Shown: positions 37,347 to 45,877 of the stretch, piece by piece
Position numbering within the stretch: position 1 is the stretch's first letter
How the letters are laid out: every line of letters begins with the position of its first letter
NCBI GenBank assembly: GCA_017441825.1
Contig: JAFRVD010000048.1
Span: 62,001 to 126,000 of the forward strand
Reading direction: 5' to 3'
Origin: Lachnospiraceae bacterium
Lineage (GTDB): Bacteria > Bacillota > Clostridia > Lachnospirales > Lachnospiraceae
DNA length: 64,000 bases
Translations under genes and position numbers: made by a program
Notes under the pieces: model-generated
Database searches by the model: none
What the model was told of the DNA's origin: nothing
The model's input: only the letters and a program-made list of their open reading frames with translations

Positions 37347-38486
37347 ATGGAACGCATAGAGCTTATCGCGCCGTGCCACTTCGGACTTGAATCCGTCTTA
37401 AAGCGGGAGATCCAGGACCTCGGGTGCGGGATCTCTTCCGTAGAGGACGGAAAGGTACGGTTTGTTACGGACCCGCGCGGGATCGCGCGGAGCAATATCT
37501 TTCTTCGGACCACGGAACGCATCCTGGTCCTTGCCGGCGAGTTTACTGCCGTGACCTTTGACGAATTATACGAAAAGACGAAGGTCCTCGACTGGAAGCG
37601 CTGGATCCCTGCGGACGGGCGCGTCTGGGTCACCAAGGCGAATTCGGTGAAAAGCAAACTGTTTTCGCCGTCCGATATACAGTCCATCATGAAGAAGGCC
37701 ATCGTCGACCGGCTGAAGGAGCAGTACCATGTGGAAACGGTGCCTGAGACAGGCGCGCCGTACCCGCTTCGCGTGAGCATCATGAAGGACCGGGTGACCA
37801 TCGGGATCGACACCTCCGGCATCTCCTTACATAAGCGCGGGTACCGCACGGACACTGTGAAGGCGCCCATCAGCGAAACGCTGGCGGCGGCGCTCCTCAT
37901 GCTGACGCCCTGGAAGAAGGACAGGATCCTGATGGACCCCTTCTGCGGGTCGGGCACGTTCCCTATTGAGGCCGCCCTCATGGCGGCCGGGATCGCGCCG
38001 GGCATGAACCGGAGCTTTACGGCGGAAGAGTGGCCGAATATCCTCTCGAAAAGGGACTGGTACGAGGCCGCGAACGAGGCGATGGACTCCGTGAACGAGA
38101 ACGTCCGGACGGACATTGTCGGGACGGATATCGACCCTGCCGCGATCCGTGCGGCTAAGGAAAATGCTGCCCGGGCAGGCGTTTCCGACCTCATCCGTTT
38201 TGAAGTCCGGGACGCCGAAAAAATGAGCCATCCGGGGGAGTACGGGTTCATTGTGACAAATCCTCCCTACGGCGAGCGCCTCTCGGAAAAGGAGGCTTTA
38301 CGGCCCCTCTATGAGGCGCTGGGCGAACGGTTCCGCGCGCTTCCCACCTGGAGCATGTACGTGATCACGTCCTACGAGGACGCTGAGCGCGACATCGGGC
38401 GGAAAGCGGACAAAAACCGGAAGATCTACAACGGGATGCTGAAAACGTATTTTTACCAGTTTATGGGTCCGAAGCCTGAAAGGTGA
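37347..38486 (+). CDS. THUMP-domain class I SAM-dependent RNA methyltransferase (RlmL/YpsC-like)
   Basis: Likely makes N2-methylguanine in 23S rRNA. The 379-residue protein has an N-terminal ferredoxin-like/THUMP region (about 1-165, beginning IELIAPCHFGLESVLKREI) and a Rossmann methyltransferase domain with MDPFCGSGTFPIEAALMA (motif I) and the amino-methyltransferase motif TNPPYGERL. It lacks the second methyltransferase domain of enterobacterial RlmKL, as in Firmicutes homologues. It begins six bases after the membrane-protein stop. Confidence 0.92.
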   Translation: MERIELIAPCHFGLESVLKREIQDLGCGISSVEDGKVRFVTDPRGIARSNIFLRTTERILVLAGEFTAVTFDELYEKTKVLDWKRWIPADGRVWVTKANSVKSKLFSPSDIQSIMKKAIVDRLKEQYHVETVPETGAPYPLRVSIMKDRVTIGIDTSGISLHKRGYRTDTVKAPISETLAAALLMLTPWKKDRILMDPFCGSGTFPIEAALMAAGIAPGMNRSFTAEEWPNILSKRDWYEAANEAMDSVNENVRTDIVGTDIDPAAIRAAKENAARAGVSDLIRFEVRDAEKMSHPGEYGFIVTNPPYGERLSEKEALRPLYEALGERFRALPTWSMYVITSYEDAERDIGRKADKNRKIYNGMLKTYFYQFMGPKPER

Positions 38487-38503
38487 GGACCGGAAGGCAG
38501 GTT

Positions 38504-39910
38504 ATGTTTCACAGACGCTTTTACATCATCATGACTGTGCTGCTTCTTGCGGCCGTGCTGATCTGTTCCACGGGGTACTCCCGGAACGAGACGGTCGTAC
38601 GGGGCTATAGTTCTGTGTCCATCTCAGATAAGTGGCAGAAGCTCATCGACGACGACCCCGGCCGTGTCCTCCTTCGCGACGAAACGCCGGAGACCGTGGT
38701 CGAGCTTCCCGTGCGCTTTTCCTTCATGGAGAACGGGCGGATCCCGGAGGTCCTGGACCAGGGCAGCTCCGGCACCTGCTGGGCGTACGCCGCGCTGACC
38801 GCTCTCGAAACGTCACTCCTTCCGGAGGAAGCGCACACTTTCTCGAGGGCGCACCTCCTTCAGATGAACAGCTTTGACACCGATGAAGAGCTCGGGGGAG
38901 AGTCGTCCATGGCGCTCGCGTACCTTCTGGCCTGGCAGGGACCTGTCGAAGAGCCCTGGAACGGCTCGGATTCCGCACGGATCGCGAAGCACGTGAAGGG
39001 TGCGGTAGTCATGGAGGATCCGTCCACGGAGGAGATCAAGAAGGCCGTTTACCTGTACGGCGGAGTGGAAGCGTCCGTGTACCTTGTGATGTCGGACTCG
39101 GACCACCTGATCGAAGTGGACCACTATTATAACGTTGAAGAGAAGGCTTACTGCTACACCGGTGACCGGCGCGTGAACCACGATGTGGTCATCATCGGCT
39201 GGGATGATGAATATTCACGTAACAATTTTGTGAACGGGGACATGCTGTATGAAGACGGCGCATTTCTCTGCCTGAACAGCTGGGGAGAGGAATTCGGCGA
39301 AAACGGCACCTTCTGGATCTCTTACTGCGACGCGGCGCTCGCGTCAAGGGGCATGTATTTTTCGGACGTGGAAAGCCGCAGCAACTATGACCACATTTAC
39401 CAGACGGACCTCTGCGGGGCTACGGCGAACGCCGGCTACGGCTCGGAGACCGCGTATTTCGCGAACGCGTACACGGCGCAGTCTCACGAGACGCTCGCGG
39501 CCGTAGGCTTCTACACGCTCGGGAAGAACAGCACCTATGAAGTCTACGGCGTCCAGGAGTTCCGCGGCGCCGCGTCTCTCGAAAACCGTGTGCTGCTGGC
39601 ATCCGGCGCGCTGCCAGACGCAGGGTATTTCACGATCCCTCTTGACGGCTATTACCCCCTGGCGGAGGGCGACACCTTTGCCGTGGTGGTACGGCTTTCC
39701 ACTCCGGGCTTAAGCTGCCCGGTGGCGGTCGAAAAGGCCACCAAGGACATCCCCGGAGTCGTGACGGACGACGGCGAGGGGTATTTAAGTAACGACGGCA
39801 TTTACTTCCGCAACACGGAAAACCAGAGCGGCTGCAACATCTGCCTCAAGGTCTACACGCGTGACCAGGAGGCCGCCAATATCAGAAAGTCCAGGTATTC
39901 AAAGAACTGA
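38504..39910 (+). CDS. Membrane-anchored or secreted papain-like cysteine protease (C1) with lectin-like C-domain
   Basis: 468 residues. The N-terminal hydrophobic segment (about 7-26) is a signal sequence or anchor. The C1 peptidase domain has the oxyanion Gln and nucleophile Cys92 in LDQGSSGTCWAYA, the His in NHDVVIIGWDD and the Asn in LNSWGEEFG. The C-terminal region (about 290-450) matches the beta-rich lectin-like domain seen in clostridial surface C1 proteases (ETLAAVGFYT, YFTIPLDGYYPLAEG). GTG at 38483 overlapping the previous stop is a possible alternative start. Acts outside the cell on proteins or peptides. Confidence 0.88.
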   Translation: MFHRRFYIIMTVLLLAAVLICSTGYSRNETVVRGYSSVSISDKWQKLIDDDPGRVLLRDETPETVVELPVRFSFMENGRIPEVLDQGSSGTCWAYAALTALETSLLPEEAHTFSRAHLLQMNSFDTDEELGGESSMALAYLLAWQGPVEEPWNGSDSARIAKHVKGAVVMEDPSTEEIKKAVYLYGGVEASVYLVMSDSDHLIEVDHYYNVEEKAYCYTGDRRVNHDVVIIGWDDEYSRNNFVNGDMLYEDGAFLCLNSWGEEFGENGTFWISYCDAALASRGMYFSDVESRSNYDHIYQTDLCGATANAGYGSETAYFANAYTAQSHETLAAVGFYTLGKNSTYEVYGVQEFRGAASLENRVLLASGALPDAGYFTIPLDGYYPLAEGDTFAVVVRLSTPGLSCPVAVEKATKDIPGVVTDDGEGYLSNDGIYFRNTENQSGCNICLKVYTRDQEAANIRKSRYSKN

Positions 39911-40509
39911 TGAAGATCGTATTTATGACGGGAAATGAAGGAAAGATGCGGGAGATCCGCGCCATTATGGCGGATACGGGGCTCCCGGTGCTTTCCATGA
40001 AGGAAGCGGGGATCTCTGCGGAGATCGATGAAAACGGGACGACGTTCCGGGAGAACGCCGTGATCAAGGCGTCTGCAGTCGGCGCGCAGCCGGACACGAT
40101 CTTTGTTGCGGACGACTCCGGGCTTACAGTAGATGCGATGGGCGGAGAACCGGGTGTCTATTCCTCGCGCTTTATGGGAGAGGACGCCGGGTACGACGTA
40201 AAGATCGGGGAGATCTTAAGAAGACTCGAGGGGCTCACGGGAGAAGAACGGAGCGCCCGGTTTGAATGCTGTATGGCAGCGTTGTTCCCGGACGGAGAGG
40301 TCAGGACCGCCTATGCGACGATGGAAGGGCAGATCGCGTACCATACGGCGGGAGAGAACGGCTTCGGCTACGACCCGGTGTTTTTCCTGCCTGAGTACGG
40401 TGTTACGTCCGCGGAGATCACGCCGGAAGAAAAGAACAGGATCAGCCACCGCGGAAAGGCGCTTCGTGAGATGAAAAACGTGATTCTTACGTATCTCGGC
40501 GGCGTTTAA
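39910..40509 (+). CDS. rdgB: XTP/dITP diphosphatase (HAM1/RdgB)
   Basis: House-cleaning pyrophosphatase that removes deaminated purine triphosphates. The 199-residue protein begins MTGNEGKMREI (the T/SxxxxK nucleotide-binding motif), and has the VADDSGLTVDAMGGEPGVYS active-site block, the NGFGYDPVF loop and SHRGKAL. It shares one base with the preceding stop (TGATG). A terminator follows. Confidence 0.96.
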   Translation: MKIVFMTGNEGKMREIRAIMADTGLPVLSMKEAGISAEIDENGTTFRENAVIKASAVGAQPDTIFVADDSGLTVDAMGGEPGVYSSRFMGEDAGYDVKIGEILRRLEGLTGEERSARFECCMAALFPDGEVRTAYATMEGQIAYHTAGENGFGYDPVFFLPEYGVTSAEITPEEKNRISHRGKALREMKNVILTYLGGV

Positions 40510-40531
40510 AAAAACCATAAAAAAAGAAAAT

Positions 40532-40578
40532 AAAGCGGCTAAAAAAGACCAAATTGGTATTTTTAGCCGCTTATTTTG
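40532..40578 (+). terminator. Intrinsic terminator after rdgB
   Basis: AAAGCGGCTAAAAA (40532-40545) pairs with TTTTTAGCCGCTT (40560-40572). A small inner ACC/GGT stem extends it, and ATTTTG follows. Confidence 0.9.
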
Positions 40579-40612
40579 ACAGTTATCTGTAGAAATACAC
40601 CAAAATATACTG

Positions 40613-40640
40613 TTGAAAATTTTTTTATATTGTGTATAAT
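40613..40640 (+). promoter_or_regulatory. Promoter of the LplBC-type transporter operon
   Basis: TTGAAA (40613-40618), a 16-base spacer and a perfect TATAAT (40635-40640), about 77 bases before the first permease start. Confidence 0.85.
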
Positions 40641-40658
40641 GCAGTTTAGAATGGTTCG

Positions 40659-40671
40659 ATAGTGGTACTAT
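40659..40671. promoter_or_regulatory. Short inverted repeat downstream of the transporter promoter
   Basis: ATAGT-GGT-ACTAT lies about 12 bases after the expected transcription start, where a repressor could act. It is only five base pairs per arm, so this is tentative. Confidence 0.35.
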
Positions 40672-40717
40672 TTGAGCTGCCTGGAGAAAAAGCCAAAAGG
40701 AGAAGGAGTGTAAGGAT

Positions 40718-41641
40718 ATGAAAGGTTTCCTTAAGAACACATGGAAGCACCGTGCGTATGTCGTGCTTGCGCTTCCTGCGTTCCTGATCATGCTGCTGTT
40801 CGCGTATGTGCCGATGTTCGGTCTTATCATCGCGTTCAAACGCTTCAATTACGTTGACGGTATCTTCAAGAGTCCGTGGAACTTCCCGGAGAACTTCAAG
40901 CTGCTGGTCACGTCCTCCAAAACGTTCCTGAACATCACGAAGAATACGCTCATGTATTACCTGATCTTTACGCTGATCGGTACTACACTGAACATCATTC
41001 TCGCGATCTCGATCGACCAGTTCGTGTTCAAGAAGGCCGGACGTGTCATGCAGACCATCATGATCATCCCCATCTTCATTTCGTACGCGGCGGTACAGTT
41101 TATCGTGTACGCGTTCCTGTCCAGTGATACGGGTCTTTTAAATACGGAGATCCTGCCGTTCTTCGGAGTGGACAAACCCATCAAATTCTACACGAACGCC
41201 GGCTATTGGCCATATATCCTTTCGGTAGTCAACTTCTGGCACGGCGTCGGCTATGGATCCGTCCTTTACATGTCCGTGCTTGCCGGTATCGACCAGGAGC
41301 TTTATGAAGCGGCCAAGATCGACGGCGCGAACAAGTGGCAGCAGATCTGGAACATCACGATCCCCATGCTGATCCCCATGATCACGGTCATGCTTCTTCT
41401 TTCAGTAGGCGGCATCATGCGTTCCGATACCGGTCTGTTCTACACCGTAACGAGAAACAACGGCCTGCTGCATCCCACCACCCAGACCATCGACGCCTTC
41501 GTGCTGAACGCGCTGCTGAACAACCCGAACTACGGCTTCACCGGCGCTACCACCTTCTACCAGTCCGTGGTCGGTCTCGTGATGATGCTGGTCGCCAACG
41601 GCGTCGTTCGCAAGATCGCGCCTGAGAATGCATTATTCTGA
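40718..41641 (+). CDS. Carbohydrate ABC permease (LplB/YtcP family)
   Basis: Membrane subunit of 307 residues with six helices, an N-terminal LALPAFLIMLLFAYVPMFG segment typical of the LplB group, and the EAA loop YEAAKIDGANKWQQIWNIT that contacts the shared ATPase. GGAGAAGGAG lies about ten bases before the ATG. No ATPase is encoded in this operon; such systems usually share an MsmX-type ATPase encoded elsewhere. Confidence 0.93.
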   Translation: MKGFLKNTWKHRAYVVLALPAFLIMLLFAYVPMFGLIIAFKRFNYVDGIFKSPWNFPENFKLLVTSSKTFLNITKNTLMYYLIFTLIGTTLNIILAISIDQFVFKKAGRVMQTIMIIPIFISYAAVQFIVYAFLSSDTGLLNTEILPFFGVDKPIKFYTNAGYWPYILSVVNFWHGVGYGSVLYMSVLAGIDQELYEAAKIDGANKWQQIWNITIPMLIPMITVMLLLSVGGIMRSDTGLFYTVTRNNGLLHPTTQTIDAFVLNALLNNPNYGFTGATTFYQSVVGLVMMLVANGVVRKIAPENALF

Positions 41642-41658
41642 GAAAGGAGGAGAACACC

Positions 41659-42609
41659 ATGGCTAAGGATAGAGAAAAAATGGTCACTACGGATCCTGAT
41701 CTGATCCGGATGAGCAAAAAGCATAAACGTCCCGGCTTCGGACAGTACATCCTGTTCTTCTTCCTGCTCCTTTATACGCTGTTCTGCTTCATGCCTTTCC
41801 TGCTCGTGGTAACGTCCGCGTTCAGCAAGGAAAGCTCCATCGTGCATAACGGCTTCCGCTACATTCCTGAGGAATGGTCCCTGGACGGCATGAGCAGCGT
41901 GCTGAAATACGGCAAGCAGCTGGTGCGTTCCTATGCAGTCACCATCTTCGTGACTGTGGCGGGTACCTTCATCGGCCTGTTCGTCATGAGCATGTTTGCC
42001 TACTCGATCAGCCGCAAGGATTTCCGGCTTCGCCGTTTCCTCAATGTGTTCCTGATCATCCCGATGCTGTTCCACGGCGGCCAGCTGTCCGCGTACATCA
42101 TCTTCACGGGTGTCTATCATCTGAAGGACAACCTGCTGATCCTGATCCTCCCGATCTGCGTGAGCACCATGAACGTGATCATCCTGAGGACCTATATCGC
42201 GAACAGTATTCCGAACGAACTGTTTGAAGCGGCCAAGATCGACGGTGCAGGCGAGTATCGCGTATTCTTCCAGATCACGCTGCCTCTTATGAAACCGTCG
42301 CTTGCAGCCGTAGGCTTCATGATGGCTACAGGCTACTGGAACGACTGGCAGAACGCCCTGCTGTACATCGATTCGGCCAGCAAGAAGCCGTTACAGCTCC
42401 TGCTGATCCAGATCCAGAAGACCATCGAGTTCCTGATGAACTCCAAGGACGTGCCCGCAAGCGTTCTCGAGGCAATGGGCGGCAACCTGCCCGCGAACGC
42501 AGCCACCATGGCGACCGTGCTCGTAGTAGTAGGCCCGATCCTGATCGCGTACCCGTTCTTCCAGAAGTACTTCATCAAGGGTCTTACGGTCGGTTCCGTG
42601 AAGGGCTGA
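41659..42609 (+). CDS. Carbohydrate ABC permease (LplC/YtcP-AraQ family)
   Basis: Second membrane subunit, 316 residues, six helices. EAA loop FEAAKIDGAGEYRVFFQIT is near-identical in layout to its partner. AAAGGAGG precedes the ATG. Together with the upstream gene and the lipoprotein below it forms a complex-sugar importer of the Lpl type. Confidence 0.93.
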   Translation: MAKDREKMVTTDPDLIRMSKKHKRPGFGQYILFFFLLLYTLFCFMPFLLVVTSAFSKESSIVHNGFRYIPEEWSLDGMSSVLKYGKQLVRSYAVTIFVTVAGTFIGLFVMSMFAYSISRKDFRLRRFLNVFLIIPMLFHGGQLSAYIIFTGVYHLKDNLLILILPICVSTMNVIILRTYIANSIPNELFEAAKIDGAGEYRVFFQITLPLMKPSLAAVGFMMATGYWNDWQNALLYIDSASKKPLQLLLIQIQKTIEFLMNSKDVPASVLEAMGGNLPANAATMATVLVVVGPILIAYPFFQKYFIKGLTVGSVKG

Positions 42610-42680
42610 TGCCTGTCTGAACTTGGATAAATCGGTCGTTCAAAGCTGTTTAATGAGAATTATAATACTATGATTCGTTC

Positions 42681-42709
42681 TTGATTATTTATGCAGAATA
42701 GTGTATAGT
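42681..42709 (+). promoter_or_regulatory. Separate promoter for the binding lipoprotein
   Basis: TTGATT (42681-42686), a 17-base spacer and TATAGT (42704-42709) lie in the 205-base gap before the lipoprotein gene. A private promoter would allow the receptor to exceed the permeases in amount. Confidence 0.72.
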
Positions 42710-42814
42710 TAACTAAGTTGTTGAGAAATTTTAATACAAGGTTCTGCATGGTTTATGGTATTCACAGCATCAAGCTGAGAATATAAAAAACTATTTTGAA
42801 GGGGGATTTTTTCA

Positions 42815-44422
42815 ATGAAGAAAATTCTTGCTGCACTGTTGGCGGCCCTTCTCCTGATCTCTGCGTTCGCGGCCTGCGGTGAAGTTGCACCGTCCTCGTC
42901 CGGAACCGAGAAGCAGGAAGAAGCTGCTGAACCGGAGAAGGAAGATGAAGCTGCTCCGGCTGAAGAAGCAAGCTCTGAAGGCAAGACCAAGATCGTCATC
43001 TTCAGATGCCTTTACAACCTCAGCGTCGTTGACGACGCACAGGTAAAGAAGGTTCAGGATGCGATCAATGCGGCTCTTGATGCAAGAGGCGCAAACGTCG
43101 AGATCGAGATCAGAGAAGTCGCATCCTCTGAGTACTCTGACAAGGCCAGCCTTGCACTTGCAAACCAGGAGATCAATCTTCTGTGGCACGCTTCCTGGTG
43201 GGGCGGCGGCATTGGCTGCGACGACATCTGGAGAAACAAGGGTGCTTACGACGTAACGGATCTTCTTCCCGGCACGACCCTTTGGGATGCTATGCCTGAA
43301 GGTGTTTGGGAAGCTTCCAAGTACGACGGCAGAATCCTGTTCATCCCGGTCTACAAAGAGACCTACGAAGGCTACGACATGAAGACCACCCAGTACGCTG
43401 TTGATGCTACCGGCCACGATGCTACATTCCCGGAAGTTGCAGCTGCAGAAGGTTCCTTCAACAAGATCGCAGCTCTTGGCGAGTACCTTGAAGAGTGCAA
43501 GAACGCCGGTATTAAGTATCCTCATCTTTCTACCCAGTTCTTCTATCGCTACGGCCTTGACTACTATGATTTCTTCGGCGGCAGCAGCTCTCTCCTTGCT
43601 GTAAACCGTGAGACCAACGAAGTCGAGAACGCTGTTACGTCTGACCTGTACAAGGAATGGTGCAAGCTGAACGGTACCTGGTCCGATGCCGGCTACATTC
43701 ATGAAGACTGCATCGCGAAGGCTGTTCCGAACGGCATCGCAAAGACTCAGGACTGGGGTCTTCAGTTCTGGACCAACGTTCCCGGCGACAGCAAGACCAA
43801 CTCTGAAGCTCGTGACGAGCAGCCCGAAGTTATGATCGAGGGCATCACCGGCTGGTACACCCATTCCACCACGACCCTTGGCTCCTGCTATTCCGTAACT
43901 GCAAACAGCACGGAAGCTGAAGCTAAGGCCTGCATCGAGTGGCTTGGCTATCTGTACACCGATGAAGAGATCGCAGACCTGTTCACCTTCGGTATCGAAG
44001 GCGAGGACTACGAGCTTGTAGCTGCTAAGGACGCTGAAGAAGGCGCTCCGGCTGACAGAGTTAAGAAGACTGACTCTGCGAAGTATAACCACGCTGCTTG
44101 GGAATCCACCTCTGTTGTTCCGCTTACCCTTCTTTGGGACGAGCCGGCTGACAAGGTTGAAGGTTACGTGAAGAACAATGAAGCTGCACAGACCTCTATC
44201 GCAGCAGGCTTCCGTTTCGACAAGACCTCTGTTGACGCAGAGTGGGCTGCATGCTCCGACCTGAACTCCAAGTACGGCGAGCCGCTTGAGCTCGGTGCTT
44301 TCAGCGCTGACGACGTAGATGCTACTCTTGAAGAGTATCTGCAGGAGCTGGATGCTGCAGGTTATCAGGCAGTATTTGAAGAAGCTAAGAAGCAGTACGA
44401 AGAGTGGTATGCTGCAAAATAA
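42815..44422 (+). CDS. Extracellular sugar-binding lipoprotein (LplA-like)
   Basis: 535 residues with a lipoprotein signal and lipobox FAAC (Cys21), an acidic Glu/Ala/Pro linker (about 25-55), then a large bilobed solute-binding fold. Several aromatic clusters (LLWHASWWGGG, ITGWYTHS, EWYAAK) could stack on sugar rings. GAAGGGGG ahead of ATG gives a good ribosome site. Codon use is biased to a few codons, as for very abundant proteins. Ligand is unknown; the neighbouring rhamnulokinase suggests rhamnose-containing oligosaccharides. Confidence 0.88.
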   Translation: MKKILAALLAALLLISAFAACGEVAPSSSGTEKQEEAAEPEKEDEAAPAEEASSEGKTKIVIFRCLYNLSVVDDAQVKKVQDAINAALDARGANVEIEIREVASSEYSDKASLALANQEINLLWHASWWGGGIGCDDIWRNKGAYDVTDLLPGTTLWDAMPEGVWEASKYDGRILFIPVYKETYEGYDMKTTQYAVDATGHDATFPEVAAAEGSFNKIAALGEYLEECKNAGIKYPHLSTQFFYRYGLDYYDFFGGSSSLLAVNRETNEVENAVTSDLYKEWCKLNGTWSDAGYIHEDCIAKAVPNGIAKTQDWGLQFWTNVPGDSKTNSEARDEQPEVMIEGITGWYTHSTTTLGSCYSVTANSTEAEAKACIEWLGYLYTDEEIADLFTFGIEGEDYELVAAKDAEEGAPADRVKKTDSAKYNHAAWESTSVVPLTLLWDEPADKVEGYVKNNEAAQTSIAAGFRFDKTSVDAEWAACSDLNSKYGEPLELGAFSADDVDATLEEYLQELDAAGYQAVFEEAKKQYEEWYAAK

Positions 44423-44467
44423 TTAATGTTTTGCATCCATCCATTTGGATAGGGTCGAAATGACCTG

Positions 44468-44513
44468 AAAAAGCCCCCGGGGCATCTTAAAAAGATGTTC
44501 CCGGGGGCTTTTT
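44468..44513. terminator. Bidirectional intrinsic terminator
   Basis: A 14-bp stem (44468-44481/44500-44513) capped by a second 6-bp stem (44483-44488/44492-44497). AAAAA and TTTTT flanks serve both the lipoprotein gene and the convergent metallophosphoesterase gene. Confidence 0.94.
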
Positions 44514-44541
44514 CTGTGGTGCGCTGTACAGCGGTTGGGTA

Positions 44542-45723
44542 TTATTCAAACTCGAAGTCGATGATCAGGACTTCACTGTCTGTTCCGATCCGTTCGTACG
44601 GTCCCCAGCAGCCGATGCCGGAGGTCGTAAATGAATGCATGCTTCCGAAGAGCTTATGGCCGCAGCTGTTTTCATACAGGAGCCGGATCAGGAGATTACC
44701 TGGAAACAGCTGTCCGTCGTGCGTGTGGGCGGAGATGATGGCGTCCACGCCCCAGGAGGCCGTATTCTCAAGAAAGCGGGGCTGGTGGTCCAGAAGTATA
44801 AAGGGCTTTTCGGGATCCGTGTCCTTCATGAGGTCTGAGAGTGACAGCCGTCCGGTACCAAGCTTACTTGCACGGAAGACGTCTTCCCGTCCGGAGAGAT
44901 AAAACGAACCGTCGATGAGAACCGTTTCATCCTTAAGTACCGTGATTCCGGCGTCCCGGAGGAATCCGTCATAGGTCGTGCCGTTCGTGTGTGCGGTAAA
45001 ATCGATGGTAAAGCCGCAGAACAGCTTTTCCTCAAGGTCATGGTTCCCGTAGACCGCGTATGTCCCGTAGGTGCTTTTAAGATTCCTGAATGCGGCGATG
45101 GTTTCCTCCGGCCGGTCCACAGCCAGAAGCTCGTTGTCAAAGATGTCGCCCGCAAGAAGCACGATGTCCGGATGCTCTTCGTTCACCATGTCCACCATTC
45201 GGAGGACTTCGTCACAGCCCATGTTGTAACCTAAGTGGAGGTCTGCAACAACAGCCGCGCGGAGCGTCTTTCTGTCTCCACAGTCCTTTTCGATCCGGCA
45301 GGTCTCATAATTCACGACAGTCTGCTTCGCATGGATCAGGCCGTACACATTGACGGCAAGGACCAGCAGGAGGCACGCGGCGCCGTAGATCAGAAACGTC
45401 TTCTTAGCCCGAAACATAGGGTGCTTCTTTATAAGCCTGAAAACGAGGCAAATAAGGTCCGTAAGGACCAGAAGGATCCCCGCATACACCATGACGCCGA
45501 TCCAGGCGTTTCCGGCCTTTTTCACGGGTCTCAGGACGGGGCTTCCCGCGGGGATCACCGCGGAAAGGGGAATGCAGGCGGCCCAGAGAATGAAGAGCAC
45601 CATGAGGAGTATGGGAACGAACGCAGGCGCCCGTTCCTGAAAGCTCCGAGTCCATTTGTATAAGTGTATGAAAAAGTATGCACAGATCAGTATATATCCA
45701 ATGACGATCCAGATGACAGGCAT
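44542..45723 (-). CDS. Membrane-anchored metallophosphoesterase (YkuE/YaeI-like)
   Basis: Calcineurin-type phosphoesterase of 393 residues. Four N-terminal transmembrane helices (about 1-22, 35-58, 72-95, 108-128) precede the catalytic domain, which shows the metal motifs DLH, GDIFDN, YGNHDLE and SAHTHDGQ in order. The start at 45723 is set by AAGGAGG seven bases upstream; an in-frame start at 45777 would fall inside the promoter. Substrate unknown; related proteins act on UDP-sugars or lipids. It is alone on the minus strand. Confidence 0.9.
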   Translation of the reverse strand: MPVIWIVIGYILICAYFFIHLYKWTRSFQERAPAFVPILLMVLFILWAACIPLSAVIPAGSPVLRPVKKAGNAWIGVMVYAGILLVLTDLICLVFRLIKKHPMFRAKKTFLIYGAACLLLVLAVNVYGLIHAKQTVVNYETCRIEKDCGDRKTLRAAVVADLHLGYNMGCDEVLRMVDMVNEEHPDIVLLAGDIFDNELLAVDRPEETIAAFRNLKSTYGTYAVYGNHDLEEKLFCGFTIDFTAHTNGTTYDGFLRDAGITVLKDETVLIDGSFYLSGREDVFRASKLGTGRLSLSDLMKDTDPEKPFILLDHQPRFLENTASWGVDAIISAHTHDGQLFPGNLLIRLLYENSCGHKLFGSMHSFTTSGIGCWGPYERIGTDSEVLIIDFEFE

Positions 45724-45748
45724 AGGCGCTTCCTCCTTCAGCGGTACC

Positions 45749-45777
45749 ATTATAATTTCAGGCCCTGTTTTTCGCAA
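45749..45777 (-). promoter_or_regulatory. Promoter for the metallophosphoesterase gene
   Basis: On the minus strand TTGCGA (45777-45772) and TATAAT (45754-45749) are separated by 17 bases. Its -35 is only three bases from the -35 of the divergent rhaB promoter. Confidence 0.8.
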
Positions 45778-45780
45778 TAG

Positions 45781-45809
45781 TTGACATTCCTTTTATTTAT
45801 TCGTATATT
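45781..45809 (+). promoter_or_regulatory. Promoter for the rhaB operon
   Basis: Perfect TTGACA (45781-45786), a 17-base spacer and TATATT (45804-45809), 68 bases before rhaB. Confidence 0.85.
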
Positions 45810-45877
45810 GGATTTAATGAAAGATACAGGTTCAGCGAGGATTCGGAACCGTCATAAAATAAAAAGAAGGAACTGTT

